The notes: a model not told the origin generated them from the sequence alone. A stretch of DNA of 64,000 bases from Buddleja alternifolia (GCA_019426215.1 CM033392.1:36628980-36692979), one strand, 5' to 3'. Positions 10,324-22,691 are shown, numbered from the stretch's first letter. Translations and numbers: made by a program.

Positions 10324-13140
10324 TCAGTCACAGGCGTTCTTCAAGGGATTTGAGCGCGGATATAGTGGCCAAGTGATACATAGCTGGGTCTTGTCCCCCA
10401 GGTGACCTTCCTTCTCTTGTGAGATTAGATTTATCATGGCATGCTTTCTTTTATCCTCATGAATGGAGTTGTCATGCTTTCTCTTAGGTTTTTTCAAGGC
10501 ATTGGCGTAGCACTTTCTTGCTACTTTCACATCTCCAACAGCCTCTCCCGTTCGGATCGTGGTCGAAAATTTCATCTTCATGTGGAAAGTGGATATGACC
10601 ACTTGGAAAAGACTTAAGCTCGGCCTCCCCGAGATGATGTTATACGTGGAGGGGGCTTTGACCACCAGGAACTTCACCATTCTTGTCAAGCGGGCTGGGA
10701 ATGTACCCAAAGATATTGGTAGAGACACTTCCCCAAGTACATCCACTATCTCGCCTGTAAATCCAGTAAAGAGGGTGTTGACAGCTTGGAGTTGTGCATT
10801 ATCCACTCCCAATTGAGTGAAGGCTTTGTACCAGATGATGTCCGTTGAACTTCCACTATCCACCAAAATCTTTTTGACTCAAAAGTTGGAGATGGTTGCC
10901 GATATTACTAAGGCGTCGTTACTCAAGGAGACTTGATTTTTCATGTCTTGTGCTCCAAACTCAATACTTAGAGCTTTTGGTTCCACCTGATTTACTTGCT
11001 CCGCTCCCGGGGTGTTGACAACGTGCAACCCCGTAGCAGCCCTCAACAGGGCCTTTCTAGAGTTTGTGGAATCTCCCCCCGTGGGCCTCCCAGAATCACT
11101 CCTATTATTCTATTCACTAGGTGGTTTTCCATGTCTACTTTCATCCTGGGGGGATTGACTTTACGCTCATCTCTACCCCGTCGACGCGAGGGGTCTTGAG
11201 GAGTCGATTCGGATGGTGTTATGACCTCTTGTAAATATCCCCTTTTGATGAGCTTCTCTATCCTTGCCTGTAGATGGTGGCATTCCTCGGTAGTGTGACC
11301 TATGTCTCGATGGAACCTACAATAATTTTTGAACTTAAGGCGGTTAGGATTAGGGATGGGCGTTCGGTTCGGGTTGTTCGGACCCTCACCGACCCAATCG
11401 GGTTTGGCTTATTCGGGTGAAAATTGGGTTCGGGTTTATAGCGAACCCGAACTCCATAATTTGGTTCAGGTTCGGGTTTAGGTTTTTATTTTGTTCGGGT
11501 AATTAGGGCCCCGAACAATCTGAATTCCAATTTTTTTTTAAAAAAAAATTAATCAAAATAGTAAGTCAACACTCAACAACCCCAATCAAAACCCTTAATT
11601 CGGACCCGATTAACTCAAAGCTGAATAAACCCCAAACCGGATTAATTCAGTTCGATTTTGGGTAGCACAATTTTCAAACTCAAACCCCAACAACCCGAAC
11701 CTGACAAACCGAACTGAACGCCCACCCCTGGTTGGGAATATCCTTTATCTTTTTAGACCATTGGACCGTGCCTTGTTGCTTAGTGATGGCTAGAACTTGC
11801 TCCCGGGGTAGTGTAAGTGGGGTATACTTTGAGAACCCAAAGGAGGCATGTGTTTGCGTTCCTTTGGCTCTGGCTTTTTATTGTCTTCTCTTGCCTTTCT
11901 TTTATTACCACCGCCTTCTTGCTTTACCGGACCCGTAGTCTCTTCCATCCTGATGTATTTTTTGGCCCTAGTGAACGACTCATTCGTAGTTGATGGCAGC
12001 TTTCCAGCTATAGATTCCTTGAACCTGCTGTTGCGCAAATTCCTTTGCATTATCCCCTATATCAACTCGTGGCTAACATGCGATACTTCGGACACAGCCA
12101 TGAAGAAGCACTGTATGTGTTCCCTCAGGGACTCTCCATCCCTTTGGACCACCGTGAACAAATAGGGCGCTGTCTTCGGATACTTCTTATTCATGGAGAA
12201 ATGGTTGAGAGAACGCTATGTTAGCGGCTCAAAGCCAGTAATGGTACTGGCGGGCAGTTGGTTAAACTAGCTAAGTTCTTTACCAGATAAATTGGTTTGA
12301 AAAATTATACACTAGGCGGCATCGCAGACGTCGTACATGTCATCCTTCGCATTAAATTTATCAGCATGCTCCTGAGGGTCTCCGACTCCCTCATATTCGC
12401 TAAGGTGTGGAATTTTAGCCCTTGTGGTATGGACTCTGCTAAGATAGCCAGACAGAAGGGACTTCTCTTGGGGAGAGCTGCTGCTAAAGGTACTAGATGC
12501 ATGTCCTCATATCTTCCCCGGTTTTCCAAACTTTCATCTTGACGAGGTGCTTGCCTACGTCGGCCTTCTCGCCTCGGTAGGGTCTCTTCGCGGGTCAAGG
12601 AGACTTGACCTCTACATGGAGACCTAGGGAGCGTTAGCCTTCTATCTCTTCCTCGTGGTGGCCTCTCATGAGGTGAAATCACGTTATTCTCTTCTTTTTC
12701 ACGCGCTGCCCCGTTCACAGGTTAGTTGGATCGCCTTGACCCTATCCTGGCGGGGTCAGAGGGTCAACTAGCTCAACTCACAGGGGGCGCCCCTTTTCAC
12801 GAGGCTCTTGACCTCTATGCATTGACTGAAGGGTGGAACTTGAGGCCCACTCTCTTGAGGTGGGGGCACATCTTGAGGGTTCCTCACTTGGGGGTCTCGC
12901 CCCCTAACAGCTGATGGAATGGGCATCGCGCGAGACGAGTGTGCCTGAGCGTATTGCTGGATAGCTCGAGCTGCTGCTCTCACAGAGGCATCTTTAACAA
13001 GAGCGAGGAGGGCCTCTTGAGTGATCTCGAACACCCTACTAGTAGGGGGTGGAATCACTGCTAGTGCGACTGGAGGTGCATTCTGCTTATTCACTGAAGT
13101 CGGTGGAACTGAATCTCTCCACCGACTTAAGCGTCCGACA
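10324..13140 (-). pseudogene. Ty3/gypsy gag and protease, decayed
   Basis: Fragments in several frames on the minus strand. 13094-12768 is a gag N-terminal part. Near 12440-12240 there is a retrotransposon-gag stretch with a HLSEYEGVGDPQEH motif. 12165-11790 carries a gag C-terminal half ending in a Lys/Arg-rich tail. 11340-10870 continues with a His/Cys-containing segment. 10866-10324 is an aspartic protease with VDSGSSTDI at its start (Asp-Ser-Gly catalytic triad present) and the later SGRPSL motif. Gag is broken by stops, frameshifts and a 380-bp MITE at 11350-11729. No RT follows. It would process and assemble retrotransposon particles if intact; it is not functional now. Confidence 0.7.
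11350..11729. mobile_element. hAT-like MITE inside gypsy gag
   Basis: Terminal inverted repeats: left TTAGGGATGGGCGTTCGG, right (reverse complement) AGGGGTGGGCGTTCAG. Flanked by an 8-bp near-duplication, GGTTAGGA (11342-11349) and GGTTGGGA (11730-11737). The interior has repeated GGTTCGGGTT strings and no ORF. The 8-bp duplication and TAGGG(A/G)TGGGC ends fit the hAT superfamily. Confidence 0.75.
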
Positions 13141-13262
13141 CTCGCTCTTGTTGTGAGGGGTTAGGAACTTCGTCACCTTCCAGTGGCGCATTGCTACTAG
13201 TCATCCTGTCGCCAATGGTACATGCTTGAGACCTAGTTTGCATACTCAGTGGTTTGACCAAT

Positions 13263-13281
13263 GTTCCCACAGATAGCACCA
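13263..13281 (-). other. Putative gypsy primer-binding site
   Basis: The minus strand reads TGGTGCTATCTGTGGGAAC, close to the TGGCGCCGTCTGTGGGAA string that follows the 5' LTR in many plant Tat-type gypsy elements. Confidence 0.55.
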
Positions 13282-13283
13282 GC

Positions 13284-13770
13284 TGATGCTGGGTGAAACT
13301 GTACATATGTGAATGCCACGTGATTTGCTACGTGGGGAGGGAATCCCGACCCAACATACGACAAACTAGGCAAAGGGTTGAATTATGTTTAGACTGCATT
13401 CGCTATAGGCAAGCTGCCTACGTACCCACAGTGATGGGATCAAGTTTGTTCGTAGTTCAATAGTGGAATTACTCTCTAATAATGCCAGTGGAATTCTTCT
13501 AGAGAGAGCAGATAATGATCTACCATCAGCTCTTTTTGGGGGATATATAGAGCTGATGGTGGGCTATAGGCCAGAGCCTGACTATTGGCCCATTTGCTTA
13601 TTTATTTAAAATAGCAAATATATATTTCGTGATTGTCGACACAAATATGATTGAAGCTTACTTTCCAGATTGGGCTCGACCACATTAATTGTACCAAATT
13701 ATACTTGGGTGATAACACGGTCCAAATTCATAGGTGGGCTAATTAAAATTACGCCCTTAGCGAAATTGGT
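13284..13770 (-). repeat. Putative gypsy 5' LTR
   Basis: The region upstream of the primer site on the minus strand contains a TATA-like CTATATATCC near 13535-13545. There is no second copy in the window for comparison, so the outer limit is a guess. Confidence 0.35.
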
Positions 13771-13775
13771 GCACA

Positions 13776-13777
13776 TC

Positions 13778-13811
<34 letters not shown>
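13776..13811. repeat. (TA)n(TG)n microsatellite
   Basis: A short TA run followed by about 13 TG units. Confidence 0.9.
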
Positions 13812-13821
13812 TTATAATCAC

Positions 13822-13925
13822 ATATCCCTGCCGTGTCATATCCTAAGATTTTTAAAAATTCGTGTCACTGTGTCCGTATCGTATCGTTTTTGTGTCTCCG
13901 TATCCGTATATGTGCATAATAGATG
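13822..13925. mobile_element. Relic of the MITE family seen at 19895-20068
   Basis: The reverse strand reads TGCACATATACGGATACGG, GACACA and further GGACAC/GACACG strings, similar to the ends of the 174-bp element at 19895. No target duplication is visible; a degraded copy. Confidence 0.35.
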
Positions 13926-15928
13926 AATAGTGACATGACTTAATTACCACCATTGTGGCCAGAGACAGTTTGTACCGCAGTTATATCAGTGGGCCGCGGG
14001 CACAGCGGGACCAGCGAGGTACTACGATTTAAGAGAATCCCATGTTCCCATAGTACAGCATAAACAAATACCCTTTTCTGTAAAGTTTTTATCGTTGGAC
14101 CAAAGTTCAGTGTGGTATGAATCCCATAAAACAGTTAGTTCCATTATTAATTGAATTGTCAGGCTCCAATTTAATTATGATGACCACTACTAATCATCAA
14201 CTTCTCAAATTATTGTGTTTGCAGTTTAGGTCAAGAATTGCTCTCCTGAGTTGATGCAAAATTTTCCTTGTGAAATTTCTCTTCAAAGACATCTGTAATT
14301 GAATTATGAGAAAATGATTTTACCCAAAAAAAATAATGATAATATTTTTGTTGGTGTCAGCACATGTATTTTCTTTCTTTTTGATAAAACAACGTATGCC
14401 TTGTTGCAAAATAAAGTGAATAGTGTACGGGGACAAAGGAGGAGGCGGATGGTGGTGGCAGCCAGGGATGGGGAGGGGGGACCAACCCCCTCCCTCAATT
14501 TTTAATTTACCCAATTTGCACATATAAAAAATTTTAAAAGTCGATTTTGACCCCTCCCCCCCCCACATAATTGTAGCTAGCCTATTTGAACTCATATGGG
14601 CTACAATTATATATTTTGGCCCATATATCAAAATATCAATCTAAACTGTAGTTCCACATTTATATATATCCATCATTCACAAAAGCCCAACCAATTTGAC
14701 TTATGACTTCAAAAATTTTCCTTCAACCTTCCCCTCTAAACAAGTCATTGTCACCCAACTTTCCCCTCCAAACAAGTCATTATCACCCAACTTTCCCAAT
14801 TCCCCATCTCCAAACACCAAATGGACGCCCCTGTTGTTCAAAGAGGGTGAAAAAGAAATTTTGGGTCTCTTCTCTTCAAATTTTATTTGGGTAATTTTCT
14901 CACATCAAGGATCAAAAAGGTATATATTATTTGAATATAAATGTTTGAAGTTTGATATTGATATTTTTGCTATGTATTTCATATTATATAGCATCTATAA
15001 AACAAGAATTTAGTAGTGAAGTATATTATATATATGCTAATAGGACAACAAATAGATGAAGAAAGATATATGGTGGTGAGTAACATGGGTTTTTTCTTGT
15101 ATAAATAATTGAAAATCATGTAATGGTGAAGAGAAAAATTTGGGAGTATAGAGGAAACTATATATGAAATGAAGACACGTCGAGCACAATTGAGGATGCC
15201 TAAAATTATACTAAATAAATAGGTTCGCACATATATTTCATGTATTTATGAATGTTTTTTAATTAGAAAGTTTTAAGGTAGAGTTGATATATTTTTAAGG
15301 TAAGTAATTTTCGGGTTATGATTTACATATCTTTTTCTTTGTCTTATATTATATTAAAAATATTTATATTATATTAAAAATATTTATATTATATTGAATT
15401 ACGATTGTTTCTCGTTTGCTTTTGACGAATTTTTTTTTTATGTTATAACATTTATGTAAATATGACACGTTATTGTTTTTCTTTTTCAAAAATTAAGTAC
15501 TTTTTTTGCATTTTCTGCTTCAATGATATATCATCTTAAGAAAAAAACCGCATAAAAAAATGTGACCAAAAATAAATATTTAAATAATTATTTTTTGACT
15601 ATCAATCTCGCCTTCCCTAAGTGAAAATTCTGCTCCACCCCCCCACCCCCACCCCATCTAATAAATTCTTTTACAAGTACAAAACTTTTGATAAGCAAAT
15701 TTTGAAGGATTAGATCGCTTCGCTTTCCTCGCCTTACCGAATGATAACTAAGTCGTCGGCTACTTAAATAAAAACATAAGTTTGTTAAGTTTCTTTTCTA
15801 CACTATGGTAGTAAATTTTCTTCTCATAAATATCTTAGTCCGTCTTTATGAATTTGCTTTCTTTCTGTCCAATAAAAAATGTATTCTCTTAATCTTTATC
15901 TTTGTAAACATTTTACTTAACAAAACTA
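13926..15928. other. Unassigned intergenic DNA
   Basis: No gene is recognised. G-rich and C-rich runs occur at 14440-14500, 14550-14570 and 15640-15655, with a short tandem of CCCTCTAAACAAGTCATT-like units near 14750-14790. The poly-C strings resemble eroded DNA-transposon ends, but I could not pair them. Confidence 0.4.
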
Positions 15929-16356
15929 CACTAAAAAAAATTTAATATTAGAAATGAAAATATGTCATGACTTAAAACTATAGTTTATAGTGGTCTAAAC
16001 TCAAGGCTAACTTGGCCGTGGTAGATGTTTCATATAATCACACTAAAGTTAGCCGTGGCGAAAAATAATACTAGCTATTTTAAGCTCTAACTAGCCATGG
16101 TGGAAGAAATGTTAACCTAACATTTTTTTACAATGGTTAAAAGTCATGGTCTTTACAATGAACAAAACATTGACTATGACTATAAGTCATGATAAATGTT
16201 TTGGCCATATTAAATGTTTTGCCCATGTTTTGCCCATATTTACAAATATCACAGCCAAAGTCCTAGCAAAGTTGTGGTCAATTGATTTTAACCATGACAA
16301 ATAAACTTTTCACCATGACATATTGACATGAGCAATAATCGTTTTTTTTTTTAGTG
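15929..16356. mobile_element. CACTA-type MITE
   Basis: 428 bp with ends CACTAAAAAAAA and TTTTTTTTTTAGTG and a 3-bp target duplication CTA at 15926-15928 and 16357-16359. The interior carries scattered subterminal-type motifs around GCCGTGG/GCCATGG and their reverse (CCATGAC). No ORF. The CACTA ends and 3-bp duplication identify the superfamily. Confidence 0.8.
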
Positions 16357-16359
16357 CTA

Positions 16360-17867
16360 TCAGTTTTGTAACAAAAAAAAAAAAAAAAAACTTGCAATAT
16401 TAGCTAAGTAAAACACTTTACTAATCCTTTTCATAATGACATAGCAATTATACATCTTTGTCTTAAATTTATTGTCCGATTGTACTTTCATTTACTTATT
16501 GTGGTCCATTACACAATAAATGATAACTTATTAAGAAAAGTTTATTAATGGTAAATGATAACTTATAAGGAAAAAGTAATTAAATTAATGGTGTTCTTCT
16601 TTTATCCCTTGTTCTTTTTGGAACCGATAAGCTTTTATATACCATATCAACCATAACATGTTTACAACGACTACAAGCATGCCTGGGAACTTTAAAGCAC
16701 AAAATTGTTTTTCATTTTTACTCATCCAACCCATTTTAGCCACGAAAATTGGAGTCATTGTTTTTATTTTGTGGCAATCAATTTTCTCTATTTTAATCAA
16801 GTTCACCTATTCTATTTGCAGTCCAATTGCTCTTGATAATATGCTAAGCATTTTAATTTATTAAATATTTTTCTAATGAAGTCAAAGAGTTAGATAAATT
16901 ATTATACCCTATTATAAAATTTGCTTATTAGGAGTGACTACTGCTTTAAAAAAATATGAAAGATGAATTGCATTTTGGCTATACAAGATTTGGGGTGTGG
17001 TTGAGTTGAACTCGGCTTGAATTTGACGAGCTTATTTCTCCATAATCGAGCTTGAGCTCAATATATGTACTTCTTTATTTAACTATTTATATATAAATTT
17101 GTAAAATATAAATATATTTGTATTAAAACATTAAATATAAAATATAAAATAGTTGTAAATAGTAATGAGCTCACAAGCTTGCCAAAAAAAATAATGGAGT
17201 TAAAGCCGTTGTAAGCTTTGCTATACCTGGAAAAAATTGTCCCCAAGAGAGATCCTGGCTCCATCCCTAATAATGTAGAATGCAAGTTTTTATTGTTCTT
17301 TTTTCTTTTTAACTAATAAAACAAGAGTAATGATTTTGACACTCCACTAATTACTATAAGAGCTTCATCTTTAATTTGTAAACTATAATATGAGAAGAAT
17401 GCCCATAAATCTTAAATTTATTAATTAGAATTTTTAAAATTTAAATAAGAGCAAAATAATATCAAATTGTAGATGTACTACTTTATCAAAGTTGTTCATT
17501 AAAAATATGAACATCATCCAGAAATAAATTATATATTATGTTAAGTCTGAAAGAAAAAACTATTATAAAAAAATACTAAATTCAACTTGAATTCACTTCA
17601 TTTTGACTTCAGATTAACATCTAGCAAAAAAAAAATCTTCCTAAAATAAAATATATCATTGTACGAAAAAAAAATATCATCAACAATTACACATAATAAA
17701 ATGCTCAAATAAGCATTGCTTCTATGAAATGAAAAAGTAACATTGATATAAAGTATATGAGTAGGTTCAAAACAAAAAAGTTAAAAAAAAATTGATGCTT
17801 TAATGTTCATTTTGTATAAGAACTTTATGCTTGAGTCAAAGAATATGTTTTACACCATTATCCAGTT
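16360..17867. other. Unassigned intergenic DNA
   Basis: AT-rich. It contains an 18-base A run (about 16373-16391) and a stretch near 17000-17060 with GAGCTTGAGCTC-type strings common in eroded hAT elements. No gene recognised. Confidence 0.4.
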
Positions 17868-18187
17868 CATAAACATTATTTTCTTTTTTTCTTTTTTGGG
17901 AAAATTAATTGCATTAAAATAACGAAGAGTACAAAAAAGTGCATAAGATGTAATCCTTACCATAACCAAACTAGTCGACAAAGACTAGAACCAACAAAAG
18001 ATTATCAATCCTACCTTCTTATCTGCAAATGTTCTTGGACATAATTGGAGATAATGCCTAAGAAATGAGCCCTATAATCCGTGCAATGTATCATACAATA
18101 AGGCGAATATACTACCCATATAACGAGGTTTCAGTCAGTGACTCTCAAACTAGATAGTTTTAAGGCATGAGGCGTTAAGACACCCTT

Positions 18188-18807
18188 AAGACCATCTCCA
18201 ATGTTGTGCACTATTTTACAGCAGCTACAGTACTATTTTACAGCAGCTACAGTATTTTCACTCCAATGTACTGCACTATCTTTTGCACCAAATCACTATT
18301 CACTATAATAATATTATTTTTACACCTCATTTATATTATTTCTCATATTTCACAAATACACCCAATTTTAATTTATATTACATATTCATCCAAGTAAATA
18401 TTTTGTTATTCATCTAATTTATTTATCTTGTATGTTCATTTCCCTTTGAATTGTGTAATTTTTGCATTTTATGTAATATTAATCTATGTTGGATGTAATT
18501 TTAAAATGTTTTAAATTTACGTGGAATATGCATTTTGTACTAGTTTTAATAAATATCTATTCTTTATAGTTAAATTAAAACAATATATAATTAAGTGGAA
18601 AAAAATAATATAACTTAGGACCTAATTGTAACTTTTCAAAATTTAGGGATCAAATTACAATGGATATAATTGTTACTATTACAAAATAATGGACTAAATT
18701 AAAACAAGAAAAAACCAAAAAAAATTCCAAAAAAAATTATATACCAACGCTATTTTAGAGCTGGTTTTACAGCACCATTGAAGAGGTAAAATGGTGCAAT
18801 TGGTCTA
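18188..18807. mobile_element. TIR MITE in LINE 3' UTR
   Basis: The left end AAGACCATCTCCAATG pairs with the right end, whose reverse complement is TTAGACCAATTGCACC. Both ends carry nearby TTTTACAGC/GCTGTAAAA strings. About 620 bp, no ORF. The target duplication is not clear (TTA on the left, AAG/TTA on the right), so the superfamily is left open. Confidence 0.55.
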
Positions 18808-19124
18808 AGGACTTAATAGCTCAAGTAATATAGGCCTCAGAATGAGACTAGATCATTATGCTCTTTTCCTATTTATTATATCCAAAGACATAAGCAAATA
18901 AAAAAAGCCGTTATACACGATAACCTTCAACTTACAAACCAACTTGAACCTAGCAACTAAGAACATAGGCACTAGCAGCTATACTCCAACTACTATGCCA
19001 CACGGTCAAAGTCACTTTCAATACAACACAATTCAAACCATTAGACTACTAGATGTAATCTACCATGTCTCTTGAGCCCTACAGCAGCAATTGATTATTT
19101 AATAGAGAGAGATAAAAGGCAATC

Positions 19125-20480
19125 GACAAATTTCTAATTTTAATCTCATAGAATCTCGTGATTTTAATTTTAGTTCCACAGTTTACGAAATTCTAAAAAA
19201 GATCCCAAAATATTTCATTTTTTCCATACTTGGTCATCCCAATTTAACCAAAAATTAGTCCCACAAGATTTTTTCCATTAATTTTACACGGAATGTTGCG
19301 CGTGCACGACACCTCCCCGTTAAATCCTTAGGCTCAAATTGAAATGTCTAATTTTAGTCTCATAGGATCTCGTGATTCTAGTTTTAGTCCCACAGTTTAC
19401 GGAATTCTAAAAAAAGTCCCAAAATATTTCACTTTTCCAAACTTGGTCCCAAAGTATTTGGGCTCACCATCTTATGACAAACCTCACAAAAGTATGAGCC
19501 TAATATTAGCTTAGATCGTGATTAGACCATTTGGCTTATTTGTGCATTTAGTCCTCAAATTAGTATACTATTGTATAGACCGAGTTATGGCCCACATCCT
19601 GCAAACTTATAATTGTATTTTGGAAGGAGGGAGAATAAATACCCAATGGATTACGTTTGTGAAAGGGAAAGGAGAGATTCAGAAAATACATGTTGCAGAA
19701 TTTATGCGCATCAAACATATATATATAACGTATGGTGTTAAATATGAGCCATTGATCTTTACCAAGATCTATGGTTAGTGTTATTTTGATTAATAAATAT
19801 CTAAAATTTAATATTGACCATCGATTTTTGAGAAATTTGATTGAATGGTTGGTAGATTAACCTCAAATAAATTTCAAGCTAATTTGAAAGAAACCTATGA
19901 TGCACCGGCACGGACACGGGACACGTCAATTCTTAAAAATATTAGTACACAGACATGTCGGACACAACTTCACATGTGTATTTTTTCATTTATCTCAATA
20001 GCTGAACACGGACATAGCGCGTGTCCGACACTGCACGAGATGATTTTTCAAAGTGTCCGTGCATCATAGAAAGAAATAAAAGTGTACAACAGCGACTAAT
20101 GTCTAGCGAACAAAAGTTCTAAAACTACAACCATTTCATTAAGAATGAATAATGATCATGAGTTCTAACAAAGGTGAAATATTTTGGGACCTTTTTTAGA
20201 ATTTTGTAAACTGTGAGACTAACACTAAAATCACGAGATCCTTTGGGACTAAAATTAGACACTTCAATTTGAGCCCAAGGATTTAATGGGGAGGTGACGT
20301 GCACGCGCTAGATTCAGGTGTAAAATCAACAGAAAAAAATCTTGTGGGACTAATTTTAGGTTAAATTGGGACCAAGTTTGGAAAAAGTGAAATATTTTGG
20401 GACCATTTTTAGAATTCCGTAAATTGTGGGACTAAAACTAGAATCACGAGATCTTGTGGGACTAAAATTAAAATTTTGCC
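19125..20480. mobile_element. Mutator-like long-TIR element
   Basis: Inverted arms of about 310 bp (19125-19437 and 20173-20480), both rich in TTTTAGTCCCACA strings. Ends are GACAAATTTC and, reversed, GGCAAAATTT. The flanking near-duplication is AAAGGCAATC (19115-19124) and AAAGGCGATC (20481-20490). The left arm is followed by a partial second copy of the arm (19351-19465). No transposase. It contains a 174-bp MITE at 19895-20068. Long arms plus a 9-10-bp duplication fit the Mutator superfamily. Confidence 0.8.
19895..20068. mobile_element. Small MITE nested in the Mutator-like element
   Basis: Ends CTATGATGCACCGGCACGG and, reversed, TATGATGCACGGACAC. Flanks GAAAGAAAC (19886-19894) and GAAAGAAAT (20069-20077) look like a 9-bp target duplication with one change. 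The centre has repeated GGACACG/CGTGTCC strings. Related to the relic at 13822-13925. Confidence 0.65.
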
Positions 20481-21194
20481 AAAGGCGATCCTTCACTATA
20501 CGTAAAGATTTGCGAGCTACTATTGCGGGAGGTTCTGACTTTCCCTGAAACAAATGTAAGTTTCTTTCTTGCCATATCATATAAACAATAGAAGCTAGGA
20601 GCACACGATAGACAACATTAATCCAATGTTTTCCATGCCATCTAGAGGATGCTCACATAACTCCTATTTTCCACGAATTATCGGGTCAAGTAAATTTTAC
20701 CTGTTGCTTAAGAACATAAAGACAATGTTGTGAGTACGAACATGAAAAGAAAAAATGTTCATGAGTTTCATCTATTTTCAAATCACAAAGCATGAAAAAT
20801 GTATTATTCTTACCTATCCAAGACTTGTCTCGGGTAGACAAACGTTCTCGGATAGCTAGCCATAATATAAAGTTATGTTTAGGAATCTTACCTGGACCTC
20901 TAAGTAGATGATACCACTCCTTCTTAATGTTACAAACTCGTAGAGCCTCCCTAGCTGAAGCAGTCATAAACCGACCATTGTTTGTGATTCTCCATTTGAC
21001 CACGTCTTCACTATTTCGGTCAGTAGGCAGTAACTTATCACTAGTCAACATAGTATCCATCCCTATCGATCTTGGCCAATTCCATTCCCCATTCCGAATC
21101 ACTAGCGATAATTTAGAATCCGATGGTAAACCTAGAATCGCGGGGCCTCTCGGGTGTAGCTTATGCAATATCCCACTTTTGTCCCATAAACATT

Positions 21195-22691
21195 TCATTT
21201 AGACAAAGAAAAAATTATTATATTAGTTCATAAAAAAAAAAGAAATATGGTGGGAAAAAAGATATATGAGGTTTAAAGATTAATATTATTAAAATATATA
21301 TTCATTTTATAAATTGATAGGGTTTTATTAGTAAATGGATGGTATGTTATAGTCATTTTCTTAGAGAGAAAAATAAAAATAAAGCTCCTATACTAATTTA
21401 TGAACAGTTCCCATAACACAATTCAATTAATAAATTTGCCTATGAGACTCGTGTCGCGCTGGACTTGCACTATCTTTTAAGTGTGCCATACGAACTCAGA
21501 TTGGTGAAATTATATATTTTGTCTTGTAATTATAGGGTGATAGGGTGATGTCATTTTAGGTTCTGTATCTATCATAATTACATATTTTGTAATGCAATTG
21601 TGATAACTCATTTCACATTTGATCCCTTTTTCACATATTTACTCCTTTTAACAATTCCAAAATCCCCAACTCTTAAAAGATCCTCAAATTTAAACCCGAA
21701 TGGCCTACCCAGACACTATCAAATTTGAGTTTCCTCACAAAAACAAGGCATACGGGAACAAAAACACCATCCATACTTCTTGTTGGAAGGAATCCGTAGT
21801 TTCATAGAAAAGAATTTACCATAAATAGAAATAATTGAAGAAATAGTGAGCGGCATACACATAATGATAGTTACAAGAACACTTGGGACAACACCTCTTC
21901 CCACGTTGCAAATCACCTCATGCATTATATCCGGTTGAGGTAAAAAGTGTACCTTCTTCGTTAGAATTCAGTTGTTGGAGGTAAAATTCAATTATTGAGG
22001 CAAAATAATGATAGTTACAAACTTACAGGACCGGAAATGCTACTATTACGAGACGAAAGTGTAACTTTACCAATCGAATTTAACTCTCGACTCATGTCTT
22101 TTGTTGTTTTTTTTAAATATTTACTCTGGCTCTTGTATGATAAGTAGATGGCATTACTACTGGTGGGTTGATTCATCTATCTCCACAAAAGATTTTTTTT
22201 TTTTTTTTATAGAATATAATATCTTCTTCCTATAAGTATTGTCCATCGTAAATTTTTCTAGAAAATAAGGAAGGTCAACTTATTATTACCTTCTTTCAAA
22301 ATAACCTCTTCCTTTTAACAAATCTAAAGACTTCAATACATGTCATTTAAAATTTTCCATTTAAAATGAGAAGAAAATGCATTCTAACTATTTAATTTCC
22401 ATCGTAAACTACAGAATGATTTTGAAAATCCATTGTTTAATTTGAAGGAAATAGGAATTTTTATTCCAAATTGAGTCATGATTTAAGATTGAAATTTATA
22501 TAATCAACTTTTGCTCTATGTATTCAGTTTCTTCAACGTGCTTGAACAAAGTTTTTTGTGAAAAACAAAAATGGCAGAGATTCATGGAGAAAGACAAAAT
22601 TGATAATTGATATCGTTCAAAATAAACAAATCCACCCATAAAATACATCATAACAAAGAGCTGGATACTGGTGTTGGCAGGAAGATGACAA
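21195..22691. other. Intergenic DNA, includes 3' flank of the host gene
   Basis: AT-rich with no recognised gene. The part next to 22692 should be the native 3' UTR of the minus-strand host gene. A minus-strand AATAAA at 22460-22465, about 230 bases past the native stop, is a possible polyadenylation signal. Confidence 0.4.

Larger units (their letters stand above)
7981..13770 (-). mobile_element. Decayed Ty3/gypsy element (gag-protease plus repeat-rich non-coding part)
   Basis: Minus-strand element reading from a putative 5' LTR (about 13284-13770) through a primer-site-like motif (13263-13281), gag and aspartic protease (13140-10324), then about 2.3 kb of non-coding DNA with tandem repeats. 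No reverse transcriptase or integrase is visible and no 3' LTR was found. The gag-protease style resembles Tat/Ogre-type gypsy elements; this is inference. It may be a non-autonomous derivative or a deletion product. Confidence 0.6.
19095..21184 (-). pseudogene. LINE ORF2 C-terminal end (zf-RVT)
   Basis: The minus-strand frame runs from 21184 to 20491 and resumes after the 19125-20480 insertion, ending at TAA 19095-19097. It shows the zinc-binding reverse-transcriptase C-terminal domain of plant LINEs: NNGRFMTASAREALR, then WLAIRERLSTRDK, a Cys/His cluster (LCDLKIDETHEHFFFSC) and the tail motif YMIWQERNLHLFQ. Two TGA codons (near 20686 and 20653) lie at Trp-like positions in the same frame. 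The duplicated target AAAGGC(A/G)ATC keeps the frame, so the tail after the insertion can be read as the original C-terminus. Non-functional. Confidence 0.8.
17868..21194 (-). mobile_element. 5'-truncated LINE with 10-bp target duplication
   Basis: The minus-strand LINE body is 17878-21184, flanked by CATAAACATT at 17868-17877 and again at 21185-21194. The 3' end has an A-rich tail (complement of 17879-17897). It begins inside the reverse-transcriptase zinc-binding domain (5' truncation, usual for LINEs) and contains two later insertions, a MITE at 18188-18807 and a Mutator-like element at 19125-20480. Without these the LINE is about 1.3 kb. Confidence 0.85.

Noticed and set aside
13960..14060. 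GC-rich patch as a possible tRNA or structured RNA
   Set aside because: I could not form a cloverleaf or find A/B box motifs.
14299..15230. Several overlapping short open frames on both strands
   Set aside because: Low-complexity AT- and G/C-run-driven frames overlapping each other on opposite strands; no coding character.
14440..15660. Facing G-rich and C-rich runs as ends of a DNA transposon
   Set aside because: The ends could not be paired base by base and no target duplication was seen.
21719..21925. Minus-strand 68-codon frame next to the host gene 3' end
   Set aside because: No splice or motif support, and no link to the gene's phase; treated as chance.
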